11,059 bases of DNA from Ignavibacteria bacterium (GTDB lineage Bacteria > Bacteroidota > Ignavibacteria > Tepidaquicellales > OLB5), in the NCBI GenBank assembly GCA_026417195.1, contig JAOADS010000064.1, positions 1-11,059 of the forward strand. The letters run 5' to 3'. The position numbers and the translations under genes are program-made. A model generated the notes under the pieces. That model saw only the letters and a program-made list of their open reading frames with translations, was not told the origin of the DNA and searched no databases. This document shows positions 1-7,090 of the stretch, piece by piece (within the stretch, counting starts at the first letter, position 1; each line of letters begins with the position of its first letter).

Positions 1-18
1 GATGTGTATAAGAGACAG
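1..18. other. Tn5/Nextera mosaic-end adapter remnant
   Basis: The first 18 bases equal the last 18 of the 19-base engineered Tn5 mosaic end AGATGTGTATAAGAGACAG, which is part of Nextera library adapters. Genomic sequence probably begins at base 19. The mosaic end is a synthetic hybrid of the natural IS50 inside and outside ends, so a real transposon end is very unlikely. The reading frame of the minus-strand gene runs into it, so any residue encoded here is artefactual. Confidence 0.95.
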
Positions 19-802
19 CTATATAACTGTTTGTAAATCCTATATCACCTGTTGCATCAAATTCATATCCGAGCGAATATGAACTATCCCACCCGTTACC
101 ACCTTTGGTATAGAATGCAGTGCCACCGGGTCTTGTTCTCTGTGTATTTCTCACAACGAGGTCTGTCCACAAACCTACGTAGAGGCTGTCTATTCTTGAA
201 TTATTGCCTCTGTAGCCAATATTGATTATCCTGTATCTCAGTATAACAAAGAAATCTGCATAAGGATAGTTCCAGCAATATGATTGCTGAATAATCTTAA
301 GTCCCAAAGGATTGTGATTTACTATAATCTGTCCTCCTACAGAGGTATTTGTATCGGTATATTCACATATGAAGTCCTGATGTGAAATAGCGTTCGGGCT
401 GTAAAAAGCAGAGGTGAGAAGAGATGAAATGTGAGTGATAAGCTGTCCGGGTGCATTTGTGAATTCAAATCCTTCACCACGGTTTGCAGAAGAAGCATCG
501 ATTGCACCGGTTGTAACCCTCACAACACCGTTTTTAATTCCTCCTATCCATAAACCACCGTCAAACAGATGTTCAATTCCGGAACCCTTTGGATATTCAC
601 ATGAAGGTTGTGATGGCCATAAAGTGAAGCCGTGTCCTATGGTTCCGAAGTTCGTAATAGTTAAACCAATGCTTCCTACATTTGTAAATTTAGTAACATC
701 GTCATCTGCCTTTGTAAAGGAGATAAGTAGAAAGTAAATTAGGATAAAGAAAAATTTTTTTTTATTATTTCCCTGATTAAAAGCCGGAGTAAAAAACTGC
801 AT
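19..802 (-). CDS. Secreted protein, Ignavibacteria-type, C-terminus cut by contig edge
   Basis: An open minus-strand frame runs from an ATG at 802-800 without a stop to the adapter at the contig edge, giving about 261 visible residues. Residues 14-32 (KKK followed by a hydrophobic stretch ending FTKA) look like a Sec signal peptide with a longish n-region, so the mature protein probably starts at DDDV and is exported. The mature part has an early GTIGHG (about 53-58), WPSQPSCEYP (62-71) and a GSGIEHLFDGGLWIGG stretch (73-88), followed by beta-rich, Gly/Asn/Thr-rich sequence with several Cys residues. From memory this N-terminal signature occurs in large secreted proteins of Ignavibacteria that often end in a type IX secretion sorting domain. 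That end is not visible here. No Shine-Dalgarno precedes the ATG. The molecular function is unknown. It is divergent from the era cluster. Confidence 0.8.
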
Positions 803-901
803 TCAGTTACATTTAGCTTTGAAATAAATTTTCCGGATGTGTAGCAAGATAGCCAACGAATGAAATAAAATCAATCTTTATTTTCAGTTTATTTATTAAT
901 T

Positions 902-934
902 TTAAGTTAAATCAGATATAAAAAATTAACTTAA
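902..934. repeat. Perfect 9-bp inverted repeat in the divergent spacer
   Basis: TTAAGTTAA at 902-910 and its exact reverse complement TTAACTTAA at 926-934 are separated by 15 bases. It has only one G/C pair and no adjoining T-run, so it is a poor terminator. The position between divergent genes would fit an operator for a dimeric regulator, but in such AT-rich DNA chance is a real alternative. Confidence 0.45.
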
Positions 935-989
935 TTTGTCAGACAGCTTATATGAAAGTTTCTCTGTCTCATTAAAATATCTGATAAAG

Positions 990-997
990 TAGATTTG
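990..997 (+). promoter_or_regulatory. Possible Bacteroidota-type -7 element upstream of era
   Basis: TAGATTTG matches the Bacteroidota primary sigma factor -7 consensus TAnnTTTG and lies about 70 bases before the era start. I could not find a convincing TTG-type -33 element at the expected distance, so this is only a candidate. If it is real, it would drive the era-led cluster. Confidence 0.25.
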
Positions 998-1068
998 TTG
1001 ATCATTCACAACGGATTTACTTTTTTTCTTTCTTTCTTAAAATATTAATGACTATTTTTATAGAAATT

Positions 1069-1989
1069 ATGAGTAAAAAATCTGGTTTTGTTTCAGTAAT
1101 CGGTGAGCCCAACGCAGGGAAGTCAACTCTTATAAATACTCTTATCGGGTACAATCTCTCTCCTGTTACAAGAAAACCTCAGACTACGCGTAACAGAATT
1201 TTCGGAATTCTTACAAGGGATAACGTGCAGATTGTTTTTACTGACACTCCGGGTATAATTAACCCACGTTACAAATTACAGAATCTGATGAAGCACGAAA
1301 CCGGGAAAGCTATTGAAGGAGCAGATGTAATTCTGTTTGTGATTGACCTGTCCGGTGACGTAAAACACTCACTTGATGTAGTTATGGATGAGTATAAAAA
1401 TTTCGCTGAAGTAAGTGAGGTTATTCCACTAATCTGCGTGTTGAATAAGACTGATCTGGTAAGTGATGAACAAGTAAAAGATGTAATCAAGTTAATATCT
1501 TCCAGTTATAAATTCAGTGAAATTATCCCTGTTTCAGCTATGAACGGCTTCAATATTGGAATGCTTTATGATGTGATAGTTTCATTTCTTCCCGAAGGTG
1601 AGTTTTACTATGAAGAAGGTTTGATTACCTCACAGCAGGAGAGATTCTTCGTTTCTGAAATTATCCGAAGGAATGTTTTTGAATTACTCTCAGATGAGGT
1701 TCCCTTCTCTGTCTATGTTGATGTTGAGGAGTTCAGGGAACGTGAGGGTAAAAAAGATTATATCAGAGCTTCTTTAATTACAGAGAAAGAAACTCAGAAA
1801 TCTATTTTAATCGGATCCAGAGGAGAGATGATAAAAAAAATAGGTAAACTTTCACGTGAAGAAATAGAGGAATTTCTTGGCAGGGAAGTTTTCTTGGAGT
1901 TATTTGTCAAAGTAAGAAAAAACTGGAGAAATGACCCGGATTTTCTTAAAAGATATTTCAGGAAAAATTCAGCACCAGCTAACTTATGA
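1069..1989 (+). CDS. era: GTPase Era
   Basis: Era is an essential GTPase that binds 16S rRNA near its 3' end and assists 30S ribosomal subunit maturation at the cytoplasmic membrane. From the ATG at 1069 the protein is 306 residues, close to the usual length of about 300. The GTPase domain shows the P-loop GEPNAGKST (12-20), the TTRNR switch region (39-43), DTPG (59-62), NKTD (126-129) and SAMNG (156-160). The C-terminal KH domain has its GSRG loop at 249-252, followed by the family's LELFVKVRKNWR stretch. An upstream in-frame ATG at 1048 would add MTIFIEI. I prefer 1069 because MSKKSGFVSVIG aligns with the usual Era N-terminus. Neither start has a Shine-Dalgarno. It is first in the plus-strand cluster, and its stop overlaps the next start as ATGA. 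Confidence 0.97.
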   Translation: MSKKSGFVSVIGEPNAGKSTLINTLIGYNLSPVTRKPQTTRNRIFGILTRDNVQIVFTDTPGIINPRYKLQNLMKHETGKAIEGADVILFVIDLSGDVKHSLDVVMDEYKNFAEVSEVIPLICVLNKTDLVSDEQVKDVIKLISSSYKFSEIIPVSAMNGFNIGMLYDVIVSFLPEGEFYYEEGLITSQQERFFVSEIIRRNVFELLSDEVPFSVYVDVEEFREREGKKDYIRASLITEKETQKSILIGSRGEMIKKIGKLSREEIEEFLGREVFLELFVKVRKNWRNDPDFLKRYFRKNSAPANL

Positions 1990-2984
1990 ATGATTATTCA
2001 ATATACAGGAGCACATGTGAAGAGCATCTTCAGTTATTCGTGGAGAAGCAAATACAAAACAGCTCGGGAAATTATACCAATGAATCGCTCGGTAATCTCC
2101 ACGAAGCTGTAAGATATGTTTTGTCCGGCGGAGGCAAGAGGATAAGACCGATTCTTCTTATGCTTACAACAGAAGCATTCGGAGGAAATATTCAGGACTG
2201 TCTGGATGCTGCTACTGCTGTTGAGATTTTACATAATTTCACGCTGGTTCATGATGATATAATGGATAATGCTTTGACTCGCAGAGGCAGAGCTACTGTG
2301 CATACAAAATACGATGTAAATTCGGCAATATTGGTTGGGGATGAGCTGATAGCTCTTTCCTATCGGTCTTTACTGAATACAAAGAGCAGTCAGCTTCCGG
2401 AATTAATTAAAATATTTACAAATGGTGTGATAGAAGTTTGTGAAGGACAGGCAATGGATAAACATTTTGAAGTTAGTAATGAAGTTAGTCTTGATGATTA
2501 CAAAATTATGATAAGGAAAAAGACAGCTGAAATGCTTGAAGTTTCTGCTTCTCTTGGAGCTATTATCGCAGGTGCTTCGGCTCATGAAGTCCAGATGATG
2601 AGAAATTATGCTGAAAATCTGGGGATTGCTTTTCAGATAAATGATGATCTTCTAGACGTAACAGCAGAGGAAAATGATTTTGGTAAAAAAATAGGAAGTG
2701 ATATTATTGAAAAAAAGAAAACATACCTTTACCTTAAGACTATGGAAATTTTGTCAGAAAACAACAAGCAAAAGCTGTTTGAGTTATATCAGATAGAAGA
2801 TCTTGATTTAAGGGTTCAAGAAGTAATAAACTTTTACAGGAATATATGTGTGATTGAATCTGCAAGGGAAGAAATCACAAGATATACAGACGTGGCTAAC
2901 AGTTTCTTAAGTGTTGTTACTGATCAAAAGTCACGAAAGAATTTAGAGCAGTTTTCAGATATGTTGCTTAACAGAATCTTCTGA
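1986..2984 (+). CDS. Polyprenyl diphosphate synthase, probably short-chain (FPP/GGPP)
   Basis: This trans-prenyltransferase condenses isopentenyl diphosphate with an allylic diphosphate to build isoprenoid precursors (quinone tails, carotenoids, lipid carriers) in the cytoplasm. Its 332 residues show GGGKRIRP (48-55), the first Asp-rich motif DDIMD (90-94), RRGRATVH after it, GQAMD (154-158), KKT (178-180) and the second Asp-rich motif DDLLD (220-224), so all Mg-diphosphate-binding elements are present. The residue five places before the first motif is Phe85 and the motif has no two-residue insertion. In the classical scheme this pattern fits type I GGPP-synthase-like enzymes, whereas long-chain synthases usually have a small residue there. 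Product length is therefore inferred as C15-C20, not proven. The start overlaps the era stop by four bases (ATGA), suggesting translational coupling. Confidence 0.93.
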   Translation: MNDYSIYRSTCEEHLQLFVEKQIQNSSGNYTNESLGNLHEAVRYVLSGGGKRIRPILLMLTTEAFGGNIQDCLDAATAVEILHNFTLVHDDIMDNALTRRGRATVHTKYDVNSAILVGDELIALSYRSLLNTKSSQLPELIKIFTNGVIEVCEGQAMDKHFEVSNEVSLDDYKIMIRKKTAEMLEVSASLGAIIAGASAHEVQMMRNYAENLGIAFQINDDLLDVTAEENDFGKKIGSDIIEKKKTYLYLKTMEILSENNKQKLFELYQIEDLDLRVQEVINFYRNICVIESAREEITRYTDVANSFLSVVTDQKSRKNLEQFSDMLLNRIF

Positions 2985-2993
2985 AATTACTGA

Positions 2994-3260
2994 ATGATTG
3001 AAAAGAAGGTAAGAATTATAAATAAAGCCGGAATGCATACCAGACCAGCTTCCCAACTTGTAAAAATAGCAGCTAAATATAAAGCTGATTTCTATATTAT
3101 CAAAGACGGATTTCAGATAAACGGCAAAAGTATAATAGGCGTTATGTCATTGGCAGCAGAAGAAGGCTCCGAACTTACTTTGAAGTTTGACGGACCTGAT
3201 GAGAAGAGCGCTGCCAGTGAAATAATTAAATTTTTTGAAGAAGGATTCGGAGAACCTTAA
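2994..3260 (+). CDS. ptsH: Phosphocarrier protein HPr
   Basis: HPr is the small cytoplasmic phosphocarrier that takes phosphate from Enzyme I and passes it to EIIA proteins. The 88-residue length is typical. The active-site motif GMHTRPAS places the phosphoryl-accepting His at position 15, with Arg17 following as in the family. Ser46 is present in NGKSIIGVMS (43-52), the site phosphorylated by HPr kinase in organisms that have HprK, so it may also serve a regulatory role. That is inference, as no hprK lies in the window. The ATG follows the synthase stop by nine bases and lacks a clear Shine-Dalgarno. ptsI follows ten bases downstream, the classical ptsHI order. Confidence 0.97.
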   Translation: MIEKKVRIINKAGMHTRPASQLVKIAAKYKADFYIIKDGFQINGKSIIGVMSLAAEEGSELTLKFDGPDEKSAASEIIKFFEEGFGEP

Positions 3261-3270
3261 TTAACTGAAA

Positions 3271-5007
3271 TTGGAAACAGAAGAGAAAATATATAAAGGT
3301 CTTCCGGCTTCAAAGGGAATAGCAATAGGTGAGGTTTTTGTTTACAAGACAGAAAGTCACTACTATGACATAAAAGATAAGTTCTCTGATCCTGCAACTG
3401 AAATCTCAGATTATGAAAGTGCTATCAGAAATTCAATTAAAGAATTAAATAAGATATTCAATCTTGCGAAAGAGAAATTAGATGATACAAATCTTCAGAT
3501 ATTTGACGCACAACTTACATTTCTTTATGATGATTTACTTCATTCTAAAATCAAGCAAAGGATATTACAGGAAAATAAACCTGCACATATAGTATTCTCG
3601 GAAGAAATTAAAAAGCTTGAAGATGCTCTTATGAATGCTAATGATGATCATCTTAGGGAGAGAGTTAATGATATAGAAGACATAAAGAACAGAGTTCTAA
3701 GGAATCTGAATAAAGGGAGATTGTTTTCTAAAATTAAGGAGAACGCGATTGTAGTTGCTAGAAATCTCACCCCGGCTGATACTATACTTTTCAGTAACAG
3801 AAATCTTCTTGGAATTGCTACAGATCTCGGAGGAATTAACTCTCATGTTTCCATTATCTCAAGGTCACTGAAAATCCCGGCAGTTGTGGGAATGCATGAC
3901 ATTTCTGTTCATATCTCCAGCGGTGATATGGCTTTGATAGATGGTTATAAGGGTGTTTTAATAAAAAATCCTTCAGAAAATACAATAGCAGGATATACTG
4001 AGAAAATAAAGCAGAATCTTGAGTTTGAAAAGAAGCTTGAAGAACTTGAAAAGTTACCATCTGAAACCAAAGACGGGGTCAAGATCAATTTATCAGTAAA
4101 TCTTGAGTTCAATGACGAAATAGATTACGTCACTGCTCATTTCGGATGTGATGTTGGACTTTACAGAACTGAGCATATGTTCCTCGAATATGGTGATTTC
4201 CCTGATGAAGAGACACAATACAGACAGTATAAATTTCTTGCTGAGCATGTTTATCCGGGTAAAGTAACAATAAGAACGTTTGACATTGGCGGAGATAAGA
4301 TACTGCCAGAACATCAGAAAGAGCTGAATCCGTTTCTCGGATGGAGAGGCATAAGAATAAGTTTAGACAAAGAGGATATTCTCCAGACCCAGTTCAAAGC
4401 AATATTACGTGCCTCAACTAAAGGGAACGTTAAAATTATGTTACCACTTGTTTCAAGTGTGGATGAAGTGATTAAGTCCAGAAAAATATTACTCAAAGCT
4501 ATGGAGAAACTTGATGAATCAAACTTTAAATATGACAGAAATATAAAGCTCGGAATTATGGCTGAGGTGCCTTCGGTTGTTTTTATGGCTGAAGATTTTG
4601 CCGACGTGGCTGATTTTTTCAGTATAGGAACAAATGACCTTATTCAATATACTTTGGCGGTTGACAGAGACAGCAGTCTCGTAAGCCACCTTTACCAGAA
4701 GTTTCATCCGTCAGTATTAAAAGCTATCAAAGCCCTTGTTGACGGTGCTGCGTCTAAGGGAATACCTGTGAACGTGTGCGGTGAGATGTCATCTGATCCG
4801 TGCGCAGTTGCATTACTGATCGGATTAGGTATAAAGGAATTAAGTGTAGAACCTATAAGTTTCTTAAGGATTAAGAATATAATAAGACAAATATCCTATA
4901 CTCATGCGTGTGAGATAGCAGAGAAAGCACTTCAGATGAATACTGAAAATGAAATCAGAAATTATTTATGTGAATTTTATAATGAAATAAAAACGGAAGT
5001 CAATTGA
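3271..5007 (+). CDS. ptsI: PTS Enzyme I (phosphoenolpyruvate-protein phosphotransferase)
   Basis: Enzyme I autophosphorylates from phosphoenolpyruvate and donates the phosphate to HPr. The 578 residues are full length. The N-terminal part begins with KGLPASKGIAIG, and the swivelling phosphohistidine domain has LGGINSHVSI with His192. The C-terminal PEP-binding barrel shows GLYRTE (Arg299), IRTFDIGGDK (Arg335), NPFLGWRG, MAEVPS (Glu432), GTNDLIQY (Asn455, Asp456), AVDRD (Arg466) and NVCGEM (Cys503). These fall at the expected spacing for the E. coli catalytic set, so the enzyme looks active. One mild oddity is Asn in place of the usual Thr before SH. The start must be TTG at 3271: an in-frame stop lies just upstream at 3262-3264, and no ATG occurs near the conserved N-terminus. 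Its stop overlaps the next gene as TTGA. Confidence 0.97.
   Translation: METEEKIYKGLPASKGIAIGEVFVYKTESHYYDIKDKFSDPATEISDYESAIRNSIKELNKIFNLAKEKLDDTNLQIFDAQLTFLYDDLLHSKIKQRILQENKPAHIVFSEEIKKLEDALMNANDDHLRERVNDIEDIKNRVLRNLNKGRLFSKIKENAIVVARNLTPADTILFSNRNLLGIATDLGGINSHVSIISRSLKIPAVVGMHDISVHISSGDMALIDGYKGVLIKNPSENTIAGYTEKIKQNLEFEKKLEELEKLPSETKDGVKINLSVNLEFNDEIDYVTAHFGCDVGLYRTEHMFLEYGDFPDEETQYRQYKFLAEHVYPGKVTIRTFDIGGDKILPEHQKELNPFLGWRGIRISLDKEDILQTQFKAILRASTKGNVKIMLPLVSSVDEVIKSRKILLKAMEKLDESNFKYDRNIKLGIMAEVPSVVFMAEDFADVADFFSIGTNDLIQYTLAVDRDSSLVSHLYQKFHPSVLKAIKALVDGAASKGIPVNVCGEMSSDPCAVALLIGLGIKELSVEPISFLRIKNIIRQISYTHACEIAEKALQMNTENEIRNYLCEFYNEIKTEVN
4995..4999 (+). promoter_or_regulatory. Shine-Dalgarno-like GGAAG for the TTG start at 5004
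   Basis: GGAAG ends four bases before the TTG at 5004. The spacing is short, but most genes here show no such motif, so it supports choosing this TTG over the internal ATG at 5046. Confidence 0.4.
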
Positions 5008-6056
5008 TATCTTCAGCTGAAATAAGGCTACGTGACAAATCTGATATGTATTCTGTTATAAGGGATTTCCCTCTGCAACTTGAAGAGGCTTTTAACATTG
5101 GTAAAAATACTGATGTTCCTTACGATCTTTCCGGCATAAATAAAATCATTTTTACGGGTATGGGAGGTTCAGCCATAGGTGGTGATATTATACGTTCCTA
5201 TTGTGTTAAGGAAATGACAATCCCGTTCATAGTGAACAGAAATTACACTCTTCCGTCATATGCTGAAGGGAATACCCTTCTTGTGGTCTCAAGTTATTCC
5301 GGTGACACTGAAGAAACTATTGCTGCTTATGAGGAAGGTAAATCAAGAGGGTGTAAAATTCTTACTATTACATCCGGTGGTAAACTTTCTGTTCTAAGTG
5401 AAAATGATGGATTTTATTCTATAAAAATTCCTAAAGGGTATCAGCCCAGATGTGCTCTGGGTTTTTCTTTTCTGCCGTTTATGATGTTTCTGAGAAATAA
5501 AGGTTTAATAAATTTCAATGACAGTGTAATAGAAGAATTCATTAATTATTTGAAATTAAAATCTTCATCATTTTCAGATTACGAGAATGCAGACAATTTA
5601 GCTGTGTCAATAGCCAGACATTTATATGGGAAAATACCTGTTATTTATTCATCATCTGATATGCTGGATGCTGTGAACCTCAGATGGCGTTCACAATTTG
5701 CTGAAAATTCCAAAGTACTTGCTTTCGGGAATTTACTTCCTGAAATGAATCACAATGAAATATGCGGGTGGGAGAATAATAAAGAAATTTTGCGTAACTT
5801 TGCAGTTATAATGTTACGAGACACTGATGATCATCCCCGAAACAGATACAGGATGAAGATTACTTCTGAAATTATTGAGCCTTACAGAGGTGTAATGATA
5901 GAGCTTGAATCTGAAGGCAGAAACAGACTTGAAAGAATGTTTGATCTGATTTATCTGGGAGATTGGGTCAGTTATTATTTAGCTATACTTTACAAGTCAG
6001 ATCCGTCTGAAATTGAAAACATAAACATACTAAAAAGAAAATTAACGGAGATTTAA
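5004..6056 (+). CDS. Bifunctional phosphoglucose/phosphomannose isomerase (SIS domain)
   Basis: This cytoplasmic isomerase interconverts glucose-6-phosphate, and in this family also mannose-6-phosphate, with fructose-6-phosphate. The 350 residues carry the SIS-domain sugar-phosphate site GMGGSAIGGD (52-61) and SSYSGDTEET (96-105). They also carry the hallmarks of the archaeal/Aquifex-type PGI/PMI family: PRCALGFSF (Arg149), QFAENSK (Glu234), EMNHNEICGW (His250) and a C-terminal ILKRKL (Lys344). These correspond to the Arg, Glu, His and Lys described as catalytic in that family. It is unrelated in sequence detail to the conventional Pgi of E. coli. The start is TTG at 5004, overlapping the ptsI stop as TTGA. 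An internal ATG at 5046 would remove the DKSD segment that I believe is conserved. Its place behind ptsHI fits sugar metabolism, though no sugar permease is seen. Confidence 0.9.
   Translation: MISSAEIRLRDKSDMYSVIRDFPLQLEEAFNIGKNTDVPYDLSGINKIIFTGMGGSAIGGDIIRSYCVKEMTIPFIVNRNYTLPSYAEGNTLLVVSSYSGDTEETIAAYEEGKSRGCKILTITSGGKLSVLSENDGFYSIKIPKGYQPRCALGFSFLPFMMFLRNKGLINFNDSVIEEFINYLKLKSSSFSDYENADNLAVSIARHLYGKIPVIYSSSDMLDAVNLRWRSQFAENSKVLAFGNLLPEMNHNEICGWENNKEILRNFAVIMLRDTDDHPRNRYRMKITSEIIEPYRGVMIELESEGRNRLERMFDLIYLGDWVSYYLAILYKSDPSEIENINILKRKLTEI
6047..6050 (+). promoter_or_regulatory. Shine-Dalgarno GGAG for nuoH
   Basis: GGAG lies nine bases before the TTG at 6060, within the last codons of the isomerase gene. 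It is the clearest ribosome-binding motif in the window and supports the TTG start, which otherwise might be doubted. Confidence 0.55.
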
Positions 6057-6059
6057 AAT

Positions 6060-7082
6060 TTGTGGATTGAACTGCTAATTACTACTGTAAAGATTTTTAT
6101 TGTTGTCCATGTTGTACTTATCGGCGTAGCTTATACGGTTTATGCTGAAAGGAGAGTTTCAGCTTTCATACAAAACAGATATGGTCCGAACAGGGTCGGA
6201 TATGAGGGTTTATTGCAGCCGTTTGCAGATGTTGTTAAGCTTGCTTTCAAGGAAGATATAGTCCCTGAAAATGCAAATAAGCCGGTACATCGCCTTGCTC
6301 CGATGATCTCCATCTTTGTTGCTCTCACTACAATGGCTGTTATTCCTTTCGGTCACACAATAGAGTTATTCGGCAGAGTTATTCCTCTTCAGATCACTGA
6401 TGTAAATGTGGGAATACTTTACATACTTGCACTTACATCACTTGGAGTTTACGGAATAACTTTAAGTGGCTGGTCTTCAAACAGTAAGTATTCGCTTTTC
6501 GGAGGAATCCGTTCATCCGCACAGATGATAAGTTATGAACTTTCCATGGGACTTTCAATTATAGGAGTTGTTTTAATCACCGGATCTTTAAGCCTGCAGG
6601 ATATAGTTATTCATCAGTACGGGTGGAAATGGAACATCATACTTCAGCCTTTAGGTTTTATAATTTTCCTTGTTGCCTCTTTTGCTGAGACGAACAGGGC
6701 TCCGTTTGATATCCCTGAAGCTGAACCTGAACTTGTGGGTGGATATCATACGGAATATTCAAGTATGAAGTTTGCTCTCTTTTTCCTTGCTGAATATGCA
6801 AATATGATAATAGCTTCGGCGGTCATTACTACTTTATATTTAGGTGGCTGGCAGTTCCCTTACCTTCAGGAATTTGGTTTACCGCCCCTTGCTGTGAGTC
6901 TCATACAGGTTGCTACTTTCGGACTAAAGGTTGCATTTCTTGTATTCTTTTTCATCTGGGTGAGATGGTCTATTCCCAGATTCAGGTATGATCAGCTAAT
7001 GAACCTTGGGTGGAAGGTGATGCTTCCACTTTCAATACTTAATATAATTGTAACTGCAGTCATTATAAAAATTTTAAAATAG
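6060..7082 (+). CDS. nuoH: NADH-quinone oxidoreductase subunit H (complex I)
   Basis: NuoH is the membrane subunit of respiratory complex I that forms much of the quinone-binding cavity and links the peripheral arm to the proton-pumping arm. The 340 residues show the expected pattern of about eight hydrophobic segments. The signature loops are present: YAERRVSAFIQNRYGPNRVG (28-47), the GLLQPFADVVKLAFKED stretch (50-66), and AETNRAPFDIPEAEPELVGG (209-228) followed by HTEYSSMKFA with the conserved acidic residues. The start is TTG, three bases after the isomerase stop. Unusually, no other nuo gene is adjacent: nuoH normally sits between nuoG and nuoI, but here its neighbours are a sugar-phosphate isomerase and a thioredoxin-like protein. 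The gene looks intact, so the other subunits are presumably elsewhere in the genome. Confidence 0.96.
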   Translation: MWIELLITTVKIFIVVHVVLIGVAYTVYAERRVSAFIQNRYGPNRVGYEGLLQPFADVVKLAFKEDIVPENANKPVHRLAPMISIFVALTTMAVIPFGHTIELFGRVIPLQITDVNVGILYILALTSLGVYGITLSGWSSNSKYSLFGGIRSSAQMISYELSMGLSIIGVVLITGSLSLQDIVIHQYGWKWNIILQPLGFIIFLVASFAETNRAPFDIPEAEPELVGGYHTEYSSMKFALFFLAEYANMIIASAVITTLYLGGWQFPYLQEFGLPPLAVSLIQVATFGLKVAFLVFFFIWVRWSIPRFRYDQLMNLGWKVMLPLSILNIIVTAVIIKILK

Positions 7083-7090
7083 AAAATGCC

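Larger units (their letters stand above)
803..1068. other. Divergent intergenic region
   Basis: This 266-base, very AT-rich spacer separates the minus-strand secreted-protein gene from the ten-gene plus-strand cluster, and must carry promoters for both. Inside it I can point to a perfect 9-bp inverted repeat (902-934), a candidate TAnnTTTG element (990-997) and a 19-base pyrimidine run (1020-1038). I see no RNA gene, riboswitch-like fold or GC-rich terminator in it. Confidence 0.7.

Noticed and set aside
1..18. Natural transposon or IS50 end
   Set aside because: The sequence is the engineered mosaic end at the extreme contig edge, with no transposase or target duplication nearby.
435..737. 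Plus-strand open frame of 100 codons in the left part
   Set aside because: It lies entirely opposite the minus-strand secreted-protein frame, which has a signal peptide and recognisable motifs. The plus-strand translation is low-complexity and Pro-rich with no domain.
1048..1068. Upstream ATG that would extend Era by seven residues
   Set aside because: The added MTIFIEI is not part of the usual Era N-terminus, and MSKKSGF fits the family directly before the P-loop strand. It cannot be excluded from sequence alone.
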